DNA from: Oligoflexus tunisiensis
Lineage (GTDB): Bacteria; Bdellovibrionota_B; Oligoflexia; Oligoflexales; Oligoflexaceae
Direction of reading: 5' to 3'
NCBI RefSeq assembly: GCF_001748245.1
Contig: NZ_BDFO01000001.1
Span: 2,440,471 to 2,504,470, forward strand
Length of the DNA stretch: 64,000 nucleotides
Part shown: one piece after another, positions 25,187 through 34,607 of the stretch
Layout of the letters: every line of letters starts with the position of its first letter
How positions within the stretch are numbered: the stretch's first letter is position 1
Notes under the pieces: model-generated
What the model saw: only the letters and a program-made list of their open reading frames with translations
Told to the model about the DNA's origin: nothing
Databases searched by the model: none
Translations under genes and position numbers: made by a program

Positions 25187-26962
25187 TCAAAGCGCCAGGC
25201 GATACGGTTCAAAAAAAAGTTCACGATGGAGCTGAAACAGTTCGTCCGTTTCCGCCTTCCGCTCACGGCGGTCATAGGTCAGCCAGCCATTCACTTCGAT
25301 CTCGACGTCGGTGATCTGGGTATAAACCGCTGCGGAAAGCCCTTCGTGAATCAAGGGACGCAGTTTTTGCAGGAGCTCGGCATAGGCGCTCTGAAGTGCG
25401 GCCTTGCTCGTGTACGTTTCATAGCCCCAGCTATCCTGATCCTTCCAGAGGTGACCTTTGATGGGCAGGCCCAGGCCTCCGAATTCACCCAGAACAGCGG
25501 CACGCCGCGTTTCCAGTTCCGGCCGGCCCGGCCCTGGATAGCGGTGCATATCACTGATGTCACCCACCTGGAAATCATCCCAGCCGCTGGCGCTGTTCAC
25601 GAGACGTGAGGGATCAAGGGCCTTAAGTTCCTGGGTCAAACGCGGGGTATCGTATTGCCCCCAGGCCTCATTGAAAAGCACCCACATGATGATGCTGGGA
25701 AAAGGCTGCAGCACCTCCACCATCGTACGCAGTTCATATTCAAATTGGGCTGCCGAACTCTTGTCATTGCGCTTGCTGCTGGGCATGTCTTGCCAGACCA
25801 GGAGGCCCAACCGATCGCAGTGGTAGTACCAGCGCGCGGGTTCGACCTTGACGTGCTTGCGGATCATGTTGAAGCCGGCGCTCCGGGTAAACTCAATGTC
25901 GGACACCATGGCCTCTTCGGTCGGTGCCGTATAAAGTCCATCCGGCCACCAGCCCTGATCGAGCGGCCCATACTGAAACAGGGGTTCGTTGTTAAGCAGA
26001 ATGCGAGTGATGCCTTGAGCATCCGCACCAAGGCTGACCTTGCGCATGGCAAAGTAGCTTTTGACCTCATCGATCATGCGGGTGCCGTCGCTCACGCGCA
26101 CACGCAATGTGTAAAGATGCGGGTCGGCGGGTGACCAGAGGCGGGGATCCTTGATGCTGAGCGCATAGGGTGAGTCCCGCCAGGTGCCATGAAATGCTGC
26201 GATGGGCTGACCTTGATCGAAGGCTGTGATTTCAATCCGCATCTTCCTGAGGTTCGCGCCTTGCACCTGAATTTGAACCTGCTGGCGGTCGATATCAGGA
26301 GTGATTTTCAGGCGCTCGATCGCTGTATGAGGAACCGGCTCCAGCCAGACCGTTTGCCAGATTCCTGTGACAGCCGTGTACCAGATGCCTCCGGGTTTAA
26401 GGCTTTGCTTGCCCACCGGCTGCTGCCCGGCATCCGTGGGATCCCAGACCCGGACTGTCAGAGTTTGCTCTGGAGAGGAAATAAGATAATCCGTGATATC
26501 AAAGGAAAAGGGCGTAAATCCACCTTTGTGCTCACCCACGAGCCTTCCGTTCATCCACACCGTCGTGTGCCAGTCCACAGCCCCGAAGTGGAGCTTGATC
26601 CTCTGCTCCTTCCATGACGCCGGAATCTGCAATGTGCGTTGATACCAGAGATGATGCGTTCCATGGATGGCGCGGCCCACGCGTGACAGAGCGGATTCAA
26701 CCGCAAAGGGTACGAGAATTTTACCGTCGAAATCTGTCACCACATCTTCGGCCAGGGGTCTGATGGCATAGTCCCACAATCCGTTGAGATTCAGCCAGGA
26801 ATCCCGAACCATTTGGGGGCGGGGATATTCCGGTCGCACGTGATTTTCATCAATGTCCGCTGCCCAGGGGCTCATCAGCTGGTTGGGCTCGGCGGCGCTG
26901 CTGAAATTTCCGAGCAAAAAAATCCATATGGCAAGAACAGCCATGAATCGAGGCGAATTCAT
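25187..26962 (-). CDS. Exported glycoside hydrolase family 2 enzyme
   Basis: ATG at 26962 with GAGG upstream. Signal peptide MNSPRFMAVLAIWIFLLGNFSSAA. Three GH2 parts are visible: a jelly-roll sugar-binding domain (about 50-205, with WYQRT, NGRLVGEHKGGFTPFSFDIT), an immunoglobulin-like domain (about 210-310) and a TIM barrel (about 320-590). The acid/base is Glu432 in LFNEAWG and the nucleophile Glu493 in LGEFGG, at the spacing expected in the family. At 591 residues it is short for a beta-galactosidase and closer to the beta-glucuronidase or plant-polysaccharide GH2 group. Substrate not readable; the upstream GH16 suggests an oligosaccharide from a beta-glucan or galactan. Same operon as the epimerase. 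Confidence 0.82.
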   Translation of the reverse strand: MNSPRFMAVLAIWIFLLGNFSSAAEPNQLMSPWAADIDENHVRPEYPRPQMVRDSWLNLNGLWDYAIRPLAEDVVTDFDGKILVPFAVESALSRVGRAIHGTHHLWYQRTLQIPASWKEQRIKLHFGAVDWHTTVWMNGRLVGEHKGGFTPFSFDITDYLISSPEQTLTVRVWDPTDAGQQPVGKQSLKPGGIWYTAVTGIWQTVWLEPVPHTAIERLKITPDIDRQQVQIQVQGANLRKMRIEITAFDQGQPIAAFHGTWRDSPYALSIKDPRLWSPADPHLYTLRVRVSDGTRMIDEVKSYFAMRKVSLGADAQGITRILLNNEPLFQYGPLDQGWWPDGLYTAPTEEAMVSDIEFTRSAGFNMIRKHVKVEPARWYYHCDRLGLLVWQDMPSSKRNDKSSAAQFEYELRTMVEVLQPFPSIIMWVLFNEAWGQYDTPRLTQELKALDPSRLVNSASGWDDFQVGDISDMHRYPGPGRPELETRRAAVLGEFGGLGLPIKGHLWKDQDSWGYETYTSKAALQSAYAELLQKLRPLIHEGLSAAVYTQITDVEIEVNGWLTYDRRERKAETDELFQLHRELFFEPYRLAL

Positions 26963-27098
26963 CTGTGAAACCTCAGAATTTCAAAGAGGATGTTGGTTAA
27001 GACAGAAACTGGGGTAGGGATAGCTGATTCAAAATCTTTTTAAAAGCCCGGATGAACACTCATGGAGTCAGGAAAGGAAGCTCGTTTGATGGGCAGAA

Positions 27099-27129
27099 CC
27101 GGTTGAGCCTTGTCATAAGGCTCAACCGG
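27099..27129 (-). terminator. Strong hairpin between GH16 and GH2 genes
   Basis: CCGGTTGAGCCTT / AAGGCTCAACCGG, a 13-bp perfect stem with a 5-base loop, starts 12 bases after the GH16 stop. No U-tract follows on the minus strand, so it may be a transcript-stabilising or partial termination structure that lowers downstream expression, not a full terminator. Confidence 0.55.
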
Positions 27130-27141
27130 CATCGCAACGTA

Positions 27142-29064
27142 TCACTTCCGAATTTTCACAGCATCCAGTTCGATGTCATAGGGAACAGAGTCTTCACCCA
27201 CGAGGGCGAAGACGGTCTTGAGAGCCTTGGTATTGACTCCAGTAAAATCACTGAGCGGCAGGCTGATCGTATGCCATTGACCATCGCGGGGCAGGGCCTG
27301 CGGTGAATTCTGGAGCTTGAACCAGAATTCCTGTCCGTCTTCATCAATCATGCCCACCTTGAGCTGACCCTGGGACCGTGTCCGGATCGTAAATTCAAGC
27401 GTCCTGTAACCCTGAAGTTTCGTCAGGCTTGTGCCGGCATAGGCGACTCCGAACCAGTGACCGCTGCCGTCCGCAACGAAGCGCGTGCATTCCTGGCCAC
27501 GAGCGCAGTTTGCCGTCGCCTTGGTCCGTTCGAATCCCTGGTAGGTCCAGATCTGGGATTTCATTTCACCTTTGAGTTCGTCCGCTGCGCCCAGCCGATC
27601 GTCCTTTTCGAAGTAATACTCCGTGGCCTTCGGAATCAGCAGGTAGTCATCAGGATTGCTCGACTTGTTGTCGAAGTGAATATTATCGATCGCGATTTCC
27701 GTAGGGCCTTTCAGACCTCCCGCCACCAGCGCAAAGGGGTAGTCGACATGCGCCCAATCAAATTCCGGCTGCAGGAAGTCGCTGATCGGGATGTGCAGCG
27801 TATGCCACTGACCATCACGTTTGAATCCATAGGGATCATGGCCGGGTACAAAGTAAACCCAGGATCCATAGCTATGGCTGGCGCCAAGCTTGAAGGCGGC
27901 CTGGGACTTTGTTCGCAGGGAAAGCGTGAGGAAGCGGTAGCCACCGAGATCCACCTTGCTGCCCATCGTATAGCCCACACCGAACCAGCTCTGCGATCCA
28001 TCGCTGCGAAGAACGGTGGCTTCGTTGCCTTCGGCAGCATCCTTGTCGGTGGTGACCGAGAATCCATTGGTATTCCAGACATCCAGACGCAAGCCTGTCG
28101 CGACGGATTCACCTTGCTGTTCGAGGGTCTCGCTGGAGACGTTATAGGTGATGCCCTGACGTTGATAAGGCTTTTCCTCCTTCTGCATCATGTCTTCGGT
28201 CTGGTAGACTCGCACCCAGTCCACCTGCATGGTCTGCGGAAAGATCGAGTCATCCGGCATCAATTTCCCGGTAAAGAGTGTGTCCGGACCGCCCACGGCC
28301 ACTTGCAGGAGCAGGTAATAAGGCCAGGCCCGGAACTCGTGCATTTCGTTCACGCCATTGTACTGGGCGATCCCATAGGCCTTGCCGTCAAGTTTATAGA
28401 TGATGTGCGTGTCATACCATTCCACTTCAAAAATATGGAAATCATCCGCGAAGGGCCGATCCAAACTCGCCGCTTCTCCATAGGCCACGTGACCATTGGC
28501 CAGGGAATTGAAATAGTGAAGACTGCCGTAGATTTTTTTATCACCGCCGTCGCCGTCTTTAAATTCGTGCGCCTGGCCTCCGCGCATTTCCATAATGTCG
28601 ATCTCGCCCGAAAACGGCCATGGATCCAGATCCGAAACACTGCCCATCATCCAGAAGGCGGGCCAGATCGCGCGGCCACGGGGCAGCTTCATGCGGGCCG
28701 CGATCTTGCCAAAATAAAATTGCTTCTTGTCCTTGGTATTGATGCGGGCTGATGTATAACCGCCATTTCCAGTGAAATTCCGCAACGCACGAATATGAAG
28801 AAGACCGTTTTGAAGCCAGATGTTCTCGGCGCTGTTGGTATAGACCTGCCATTCATTGTTACCCCAGCCCCACTGACCCTGACCCAGATCATAGGACCAG
28901 ACTTTCGTGTCCAGCTGAGAGCCTTCGAATTCATCGTGCCAAACGAGTTGCCATTTTTCTCCGGGATCGTAATCAGCTCGCAAGGCCTGCCTATCCTCAG
29001 CCCCTGCCTGACAGGAAAGGGCGACGCATAATGCGGCACAACGCCGCAAAAACCTGTTTTGCAT
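27142..29064 (-). CDS. Exported GH16 beta-glucanase with two C-terminal beta-sandwich modules
   Basis: ATG at 29064 with GGAG upstream. Signal MQNRFLRRCAALCVALSCQAGA. The catalytic domain (about 35-290) has WHDEFEGSQLD, WGWGNNEWQVYT, TSARI and the active-site GEIDIME with nucleophile Glu154, Asp156 and acid/base Glu159. That is the laminarinase-like GH16 pattern, so an endo-acting enzyme on beta-1,3 or mixed-linkage glucan is most likely. Two related C-terminal modules follow (about 315-465 and 480-640), each with a WFGV(A/G)Y segment, a RTKSQ/RTRSQ strand and DGQWHT(L/I)xxPxSDF. They resemble carbohydrate-binding complex I / CBM-type beta-sandwiches. First gene of the GH16-GH2-galM unit. Confidence 0.85.
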   Translation of the reverse strand: MQNRFLRRCAALCVALSCQAGAEDRQALRADYDPGEKWQLVWHDEFEGSQLDTKVWSYDLGQGQWGWGNNEWQVYTNSAENIWLQNGLLHIRALRNFTGNGGYTSARINTKDKKQFYFGKIAARMKLPRGRAIWPAFWMMGSVSDLDPWPFSGEIDIMEMRGGQAHEFKDGDGGDKKIYGSLHYFNSLANGHVAYGEAASLDRPFADDFHIFEVEWYDTHIIYKLDGKAYGIAQYNGVNEMHEFRAWPYYLLLQVAVGGPDTLFTGKLMPDDSIFPQTMQVDWVRVYQTEDMMQKEEKPYQRQGITYNVSSETLEQQGESVATGLRLDVWNTNGFSVTTDKDAAEGNEATVLRSDGSQSWFGVGYTMGSKVDLGGYRFLTLSLRTKSQAAFKLGASHSYGSWVYFVPGHDPYGFKRDGQWHTLHIPISDFLQPEFDWAHVDYPFALVAGGLKGPTEIAIDNIHFDNKSSNPDDYLLIPKATEYYFEKDDRLGAADELKGEMKSQIWTYQGFERTKATANCARGQECTRFVADGSGHWFGVAYAGTSLTKLQGYRTLEFTIRTRSQGQLKVGMIDEDGQEFWFKLQNSPQALPRDGQWHTISLPLSDFTGVNTKALKTVFALVGEDSVPYDIELDAVKIRK

Positions 29065-29143
29065 TTTTCACTCCGAGTGTTGTGTCAAAGCCCGATGGGA
29101 AATCGAAGGCAGGCTACCCTGATTTAGTTTGATAAGACAACTA

Positions 29144-29155
29144 ATTAGATCTAAT
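29144..29155. promoter_or_regulatory. Operator-like palindrome upstream of the glycan operon
   Basis: ATTAGATCTAAT is a perfect 12-base palindrome, overlapping CTAATTAG (29141-29148), about 80 bases upstream of the GH16 start. Position and symmetry fit a sugar-responsive operator. No regulator gene is adjacent. The rest of the interval 29065-29205 shows no gene. Confidence 0.35.
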
Positions 29156-29205
29156 GGGTAATAATGCTCAATGCATGAAGATAAGTCCCTGATTCCAGAC
29201 TGCAA

Positions 29206-31833
29206 TCAGGACGCGGCCTGGGTCCGGGTATCCTTCGCCGTGCCACGGTGTCGCCAGCGAATATCCAGTCGGGCCCCGTGATGATGGAAGCCTGGTCCGA
29301 ACTTGACCACACCCTGCAAGGATTTCACAGCTTCCGCCACCGCAGCCATGCCGATGCCGCGACCCGAGGTTCTGCTGATTTGAATGCCGGCCACGGTGCT
29401 GACCTTGTCAACGAAGACGATATCCGCCAGGTCGGAATCATGGGGCGGTGTCCAACTGCGTTTGCGGGCGATTTCCTCAAGGGCTTTCCAATCGATCCCC
29501 ACACCATGGTCGATGATGGAGAAGTGGATATTCCCGTCTTCAAGATGGAGCTGCACACTGATGCGCGCGAGCGGATCGCATGGGAGATTCCGCTGTCGAG
29601 GCAGGAGGTAGCCATGATCGATGGCATTCGCCACCCCATGAATCAGTATATCCCGCAACGCGCTGATCTCATCATCACTGAGTTCCACCCAGTTCAGGTG
29701 GATATCGGAGATGAGTTCAAAACCGGCTTCCCGCAGACGTTTGTAAGCATCCATGAGGACCGTCTGCAAAAGCCCCATGAGGGGACTGCCATTCACGCGG
29801 CGGTCCCCGCGCTTGATCAGGTCGAAGGAGTCATGCAGAGCCTGGGCGGTGACGCTGATGTTTTCCATGATGCGGCTGGATTGAACAAAATCCTCCTTCA
29901 GAAGGCTCTGTTCGAAAAGATGAAGCTGATCCTGCAGATCACTGAAACCCAGACTGCGGGCTTCACCTTTGATGGTGTGAGCCAGCCTGAGACATTGGGC
30001 GGCACCTTCCTTGTTCAGGGTCTGCCGCAGTGTACGGAGCCGATGATTGAGATCCCATACAAAATTGTGGCCGAGAGAGCCGGCATTGACCACGGAAAGA
30101 ATTCGGGTCCGGTTGCGGGTCTCCTTTTGCAAGGCCAGGGTCGCCGAGGCGTCACGCATCGAAAGGATGATTTCGCTGATGCGGCCGTCCGTAACAATGG
30201 GCGACCAGTAGTATTGGAAGGGAGCCCCATGGATGTACCCGGATTGGGGCAGAAGGCCCTCATTCAGCTCCCAGTTCAACGGCTCTTCCCCCACCACCAC
30301 ATTAAGGACCTCCTGAGCGGCCGCCAGCGCATCACGTTCCAGCCCCAGCTTAACGAGCAGCTCCGGCAAGGCCATCTGATCAGGGCTTTGTTTCAGAATG
30401 TGCGCTGCATGCCGGGAATGGACCGAGGAAATCCGGGCCTTGCGATCAATGGCGATGATGCCCTCGTCGATGTTATCGAGAACATGCTGAAGATTTAGCT
30501 TCTGAAGATGGATGTCCTGCGCCTGGGCTTTGATGATGCGACGACTGCGGAGAACGACCAGCATGAGGCCGAGGAGCAGGGCGGAAATGACCAGGACCAC
30601 GTAAAGGAGGATCCTGATCCTCTCACCCAGCGCGATCTTCTCGTCCTTGAGTTTGGACTCCGCCTCCAGACGTTTCAATTCCGTGTTCGAAGCCGCCTTG
30701 GCCGCTCGATTCTTATACTCCGGTTTGATTCTCTCTTCATACATTTTTACATAAGCGCGCAGACCTTCGAGTTCCTCGGGCTGACCCTTGAGTCGCGACA
30801 GGCGCTTGTTGATATCCGCCACCACTTCAAGCGTGGTGTCAGGGTGCAGCGTGAAGCAGGGTTCCAGTGAATTATGTGGGTCCCAGTGCCGCACAGCCAG
30901 GGCCCGATAGCATTTCAAATAACCTTCCTTGATTTGATAATGACTCGCCTCGCCCTTGATTTCGGCAATAAATTTTTTGGCCAAATCCGGACGCTTGATT
31001 TCCGCAGCGGCGAGGGCGGAGAAGGTCAAGGCCTCGACGCGATTGCTGCTGTCGCCCCGGTTTTTAGCGTATTCAAATTCCTGGATCGCTCTCTCGTAGT
31101 CCTCCAGGTGCAGCGTATGGGCAATCCCGATATTAAAGGCGGCCAGCTGGGAATCCGCGAGGAAGAGGGCAGCTTCGGCCTTATCAGCCTGCTTCGCGCG
31201 TTCGGCTCCTCGAACCTTGATCTCGGTGAGAAGATCGATGCCCTTGCGTATGTAAGTGTCGTTTCCATGAATGATGTAGTTGGTGGCCAGATTGAATAGC
31301 ACATTGAAGCGGGACCGTTCATCATCCTTGGGAATAAGCTCGAGAGCCTCAGCATAGCTCGCCAGGGCTTCGGCAACATCCCCGTCCTGGGAATGCAACC
31401 AGGCGAGGCTATTCAGGGCATCCACGGCATCGGCAATGCGATTCAATTGCCGGGCTTCCTGCAGGATGGCGACCAGGAGTCGCCGCGCCTCTTCATGCGA
31501 CATGATCCCGTCCGCGGCATCAATGCAGCGCAAACGCAGAGGAAAATCATCGGCAACGAAAGTCATCTCCAGACAGACCTGGGCGGCGCCTTTCGCATCA
31601 TCCTGGTCGAGCTTTTCATGGAAGAGCGTCCGCTTCAAAACATAAATCGTGGCGGGATCGGTGGTAACGGCGAGCTGCTGGGCCAGCCAGGTGCTGCGCC
31701 TGTCCTCCGGCCAATCCTCGAATCCTTCGGGAATGACGCGTTTGGATATTTCATAGACCTCGTCCAGGGTTTCCTGCGAGCGTGCGGTCGCTGCGATGAT
31801 CACCAGGAGTAAGGTCAACCAGTATTTGAACAT
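29206..31833 (-). CDS. TPR-membrane sensor kinase with PAS, HPt and CheA-like ATPase
   Basis: ATG at 31833 with GGAG upstream. Signal peptide (1-19) then an exported helical region of about 380 residues with TPR-type repeats (for example EALASYAEALELIP and YERAIQEFEYAKNRG). A coiled coil (about 375-405) leads to one membrane helix (407-428). In the cytoplasm: PAS (about 445-565), an HPt-like domain with AHTIKGEARSL (putative His619), and an ATPase with NAIDHG (736-741), IDHGVGID (774-781) and SGRGIGMA (823-830). This core matches the kinases at 18429 and 52316. The tail is basic. The TPR periplasmic part suggests sensing by protein or peptidoglycan contact. No response regulator nearby. Monocistronic. 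Confidence 0.8.
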   Translation of the reverse strand: MFKYWLTLLLVIIAATARSQETLDEVYEISKRVIPEGFEDWPEDRRSTWLAQQLAVTTDPATIYVLKRTLFHEKLDQDDAKGAAQVCLEMTFVADDFPLRLRCIDAADGIMSHEEARRLLVAILQEARQLNRIADAVDALNSLAWLHSQDGDVAEALASYAEALELIPKDDERSRFNVLFNLATNYIIHGNDTYIRKGIDLLTEIKVRGAERAKQADKAEAALFLADSQLAAFNIGIAHTLHLEDYERAIQEFEYAKNRGDSSNRVEALTFSALAAAEIKRPDLAKKFIAEIKGEASHYQIKEGYLKCYRALAVRHWDPHNSLEPCFTLHPDTTLEVVADINKRLSRLKGQPEELEGLRAYVKMYEERIKPEYKNRAAKAASNTELKRLEAESKLKDEKIALGERIRILLYVVLVISALLLGLMLVVLRSRRIIKAQAQDIHLQKLNLQHVLDNIDEGIIAIDRKARISSVHSRHAAHILKQSPDQMALPELLVKLGLERDALAAAQEVLNVVVGEEPLNWELNEGLLPQSGYIHGAPFQYYWSPIVTDGRISEIILSMRDASATLALQKETRNRTRILSVVNAGSLGHNFVWDLNHRLRTLRQTLNKEGAAQCLRLAHTIKGEARSLGFSDLQDQLHLFEQSLLKEDFVQSSRIMENISVTAQALHDSFDLIKRGDRRVNGSPLMGLLQTVLMDAYKRLREAGFELISDIHLNWVELSDDEISALRDILIHGVANAIDHGYLLPRQRNLPCDPLARISVQLHLEDGNIHFSIIDHGVGIDWKALEEIARKRSWTPPHDSDLADIVFVDKVSTVAGIQISRTSGRGIGMAAVAEAVKSLQGVVKFGPGFHHHGARLDIRWRHRGTAKDTRTQAAS

Positions 31834-32106
31834 GACTCGGGCTCCGCGTTCACAAACAGATTCACGAACTTATGTTCGGTACCTGCGCAAAATTTCTGAG
31901 GGGCAGGAATTGCCCAGGTGAGGCCAAGGACCACCTCCTGAAATGGTACGCGATCCCATTCGTAAATTCCCAGTCATGACGAGATCTTCATTTTTCCCTG
32001 AACTGTTACTCATAAGGATACTCGAATGTAAGGATTTCACTCTTAAAAATCAAGCGCTTGAGGCCGAAACCAATAGAGACGCGAACACCCTTTGACAGGA
32101 GTTTGA

Positions 32107-33060
32107 ATGAGATTGTCACTGAATGAAAAAATCGTGTGCGGCCTCGCTTGCACCGTGCTTCTGATTCCCTTGAGCAGCTGCGGAGATTCGAAATCCGACG
32201 AGGATACCAAACCATCGACCCTGGGACGTAATGACGGCACAGATACGGATACGACGGATGATACGACAGATGACACGACGGACACATCGGGAAGCTGCTC
32301 CCTGACGACCAACACCACAGCCACAACCACGACCAATACCTATGGTTGTGCTCTCCTTACTCGGGATACAAGCGCCTGCAAAGCCGAACGGGAAGCCCAG
32401 GGTTTAACCGGTTTCTGGCTCAAGTTTTCGTGTAACGTCACGCTGACGAAAAGCGGCGCGAATGTGGTGCTGACATCAGAAAACCAGCCAGACACCAAAT
32501 CCTTTTATTTCAACACAACCGATGCCTGCTACGAAGCCTTTACCTCGACCGAGCGGAGAGCCAATCCGAACAAAATTGCAGCCCAAACCATTACCATGAC
32601 GGTGCCCTATGCGCCGACAGCCGCCGCCTCGCCCAGGTCGACATCAGGTGGAGTGATCGGGATGACCTTGAACGGCATCGCGATTTACGCCAATACCGCG
32701 GCCCCTGGAGACGACATCTATGAAGAGGAGGCCACCTTCGATAAGTGCGATGGTCATCCGGATTCGTCCAGCCGTTATCATTATCACACCGAGCCGAGCT
32801 CCATTACCAATTCGGATTCCAATTTCGTTGGTGTTCTGAGAGATGGCTACCCTGTTTATGGGCGCAACGACTATGAGACCGGAGCCACGGTCACAGGCCT
32901 CGATGCTCAGGGTGGCAAGACCAGCAAAACTGCCGACAGCCCCAACACCGCCGTGTACCATTACCATGTGAACCTGCAGACCAACGGCACGGACTCCGCA
33001 TACTTTATCTCAACAGGCTACTATAAGGGGACGCCCGGTACCTGTACCGGTTGTCAGTGA
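32107..33060 (+). CDS. YHYH-domain lipoprotein
   Basis: ATG at 32107 after AGGAG. Lipobox LSSC. A Thr/Asp-rich linker (residues of about 40-80) leads to a domain with two signatures: RYHYHTEPSS and VYHYHVN, separated by VGVLRDGYPVYG, the pattern of the YHYH family. The His-rich motifs suggest metal binding, and the linker suggests a surface or periplasmic location. First gene of a probable operon with a YwqK-like protein (10 bases) and SCO1 (overlapping), so a role in copper handling or respiratory assembly is reasonable but inferred. The low-complexity acgacggatgatacgaca stretch encodes the linker and may vary in length between strains. Confidence 0.78.
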   Translation: MRLSLNEKIVCGLACTVLLIPLSSCGDSKSDEDTKPSTLGRNDGTDTDTTDDTTDDTTDTSGSCSLTTNTTATTTTNTYGCALLTRDTSACKAEREAQGLTGFWLKFSCNVTLTKSGANVVLTSENQPDTKSFYFNTTDACYEAFTSTERRANPNKIAAQTITMTVPYAPTAAASPRSTSGGVIGMTLNGIAIYANTAAPGDDIYEEEATFDKCDGHPDSSSRYHYHTEPSSITNSDSNFVGVLRDGYPVYGRNDYETGATVTGLDAQGGKTSKTADSPNTAVYHYHVNLQTNGTDSAYFISTGYYKGTPGTCTGCQ

Positions 33061-33069
33061 GGAATCGTC

Positions 33070-33630
33070 ATGAAACGCTGGCTCAAAGGCTTGGGATGGA
33101 TGCTGGGTACAATCGCGACGGCTCTTGGCGCCCTCTGTTTCTCCCCTCTGGTCGTGGACAGGTCCCATCCTGCCTTTGTGCCCGTTGGTTATGAGTATCA
33201 CTACAAGGGACGACCCTTTTCCGGCATCGCCTATAGCCTTTTCCCTTCGTACCAGCCCCAGCATGCCCTCATGGTCTGGCAAGGCAAACGGATCGGTGTG
33301 GAACTCGTGTGGTATGACAACGGCGCTCTCATGGCTTCAAGGCCCTATCAGGACGGTTTGCCCCATGGTCCCTGGAAGCAGTGGTACGCCGATGGCAAGG
33401 TGAAAAGCCTCAAAAACTATATCCACGGCGTGGTGGACGGGGAGACCTGGGCCTGGCACGCGAATGGGCGGCTCGCGGAATTCAATCTGTATGAAAAGGA
33501 ACAGGAGCTGGCCCACAAGTCCTGGGTGGCCGATGGCGTTCCTTTCTATAACTACGTGTATCAGGCCGGCGAAAAAGTTGGAATGAAGGGAGGCGAATTT
33601 TGCAAAAGACTGGAAGTCATAAAAAAATAG
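33070..33630 (+). CDS. YwqK-like MORN-variant repeat protein
   Basis: ATG at 33070 with GAGG upstream, 9 bases after the YHYH gene. An N-terminal hydrophobic segment (about 5-28) is a signal anchor. Three to four repeats of the MORN variant follow: KGRPFSGIAY, GKRIGVELVWYDNGALMASRPYQDG, GPWKQWYADGKVKSLKNYIHG and GETWAWHANGRLAEFNLYE. Databases often name this family as a YwqK antitoxin, but the repeat is a general structural module and nothing here suggests a toxin-antitoxin pair. Envelope-located; function unknown. Operon with YHYH and SCO1. Confidence 0.7.
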   Translation: MKRWLKGLGWMLGTIATALGALCFSPLVVDRSHPAFVPVGYEYHYKGRPFSGIAYSLFPSYQPQHALMVWQGKRIGVELVWYDNGALMASRPYQDGLPHGPWKQWYADGKVKSLKNYIHGVVDGETWAWHANGRLAEFNLYEKEQELAHKSWVADGVPFYNYVYQAGEKVGMKGGEFCKRLEVIKK

Positions 33631-34301
33631 GAATGCTGCTCGTGGCCATGCTTTCCCTTGCCGGCTGCCATCCACGCGAAAGCTTTGACGCTGCGATCAA
33701 ACGCCACCGTCATACGCTGGTCGATCAGGTGAACACCGTGGGACAGGGAGCTCCTTTTTTTACGGTGGAAACCCTGAATCCCATCTGGGTTCTCCAGAAG
33801 GATACGCCGATCGTCACCATTCCTCGCTTGCAGCTGATCGATCAGGACGGTCAGACCCGTGATGAATCCCTTTTCAGGGACAAGGTCACCGTTGTGGGAT
33901 TCATCTTCACGAGCTGCTCGGGCTTCTGCCCCTTTCTTCTGCAGGGCATGAAAAGCGTGGACCAGGAAATTCAGGGTATTCATAAGGATGTCCAGTATGT
34001 GGCTCTCACCGTGAATCCCGAAGAGGATACGCCCGAGAGACTGAAGGCCTATGCGCAGGAGAGAAACCTCGATACCAGCAGGAACTGGACTCTGCTGACG
34101 GGCGATAAGGACACCATCTATTCACTTGCCAAAAAAACCTTTGCGAGTCAGGCCTTTCGGCGTCAATCGCCGACACCGAGCTTTGTGCACTCCGAGCATC
34201 TCTATGTTCTGGACACAGAGGCCCGTCTGCGCGGAATTCTGAACGGAACGCGCGTCAACCTAAAGAATGAAGCCAAAGCTTTGTTGAGTCAGATGCGTTG
34301 A
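33600..34301 (+). CDS. SCO1/SenC copper-chaperone lipoprotein
   Basis: TTG start at 33600, seven bases after GGGAGG and inside the 3' end of the previous gene (31-base overlap); an ATG at 33633 is possible but its AGGA is too close. Lipobox SLAGC (Cys23). Thioredoxin-like fold with the SCO motif CSGFC (Cys106, Cys110) and the conserved histidine in FVHSEHLYVLD (His197 or 200), together the copper site. SCO proteins deliver copper to the CuA centre of cytochrome oxidase or act as thiol redox agents. No oxidase genes are in the window. A copper-exporting ATPase lies at 48.5 kb. Confidence 0.88.
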   Translation: MQKTGSHKKIGMLLVAMLSLAGCHPRESFDAAIKRHRHTLVDQVNTVGQGAPFFTVETLNPIWVLQKDTPIVTIPRLQLIDQDGQTRDESLFRDKVTVVGFIFTSCSGFCPFLLQGMKSVDQEIQGIHKDVQYVALTVNPEEDTPERLKAYAQERNLDTSRNWTLLTGDKDTIYSLAKKTFASQAFRRQSPTPSFVHSEHLYVLDTEARLRGILNGTRVNLKNEAKALLSQMR

Positions 34302-34607
34302 TCCTGTTCGAAATCTCGACACCATGAACAGGGTGTCGGCGATCCTTCCACGACCACAAAGGGACTAGCGGGAACGCACTAGCCTCCTTTTTGCATATGC
34401 TCCTTCCTGATCATTTCACGTAAAATTGCTGCGATTCCAGCGGCCAAGATCGGCGGCAGGTTCAGGCCTTTCAAGGCATTCCGGTGCCGGTCAGGGGGAA
34501 ATTCTGGTCCCAAATCCTTGGGTTCGAGTGGCTAGTATATTGCTTTGGGCGGCTCATGCCCGGTCACCGGACATATCGAGCCGTATACGCACGCTTTGGA
34601 GGACCCT
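34302..34607. other. Intergenic region between SCO1 and the di-haem protein
   Basis: About 300 bases. The first 100 hold a terminator candidate (34361-34391). The remainder should contain the promoter of the di-haem gene; I cannot identify a convincing -35/-10 pair. No gene is visible: frames here have no ribosome-binding sites. Confidence 0.4.
34361..34391 (+). terminator. Probable terminator after the YHYH-YwqK-SCO1 operon
   Basis: GG-A-CTAG (34362-34368) pairs with CTAG-CC (34379-34384) across a G-rich loop, followed by TCCTTTTT. The stem is short, so this is a moderate candidate. Confidence 0.4.

Noticed and set aside
27457..28752. Long open frame of 431 codons on the plus strand opposite the GH16 gene
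   Set aside because: It is antisense to a well-supported gene, has no ribosome-binding site and shows no domain; long antisense frames are common opposite G+C-rich third positions.
33070..33630. Antitoxin of a toxin-antitoxin system, as the YwqK family is often named
   Set aside because: No toxin gene is adjacent and the repeats are general MORN-type structure; the neighbours are a YHYH lipoprotein and SCO1.
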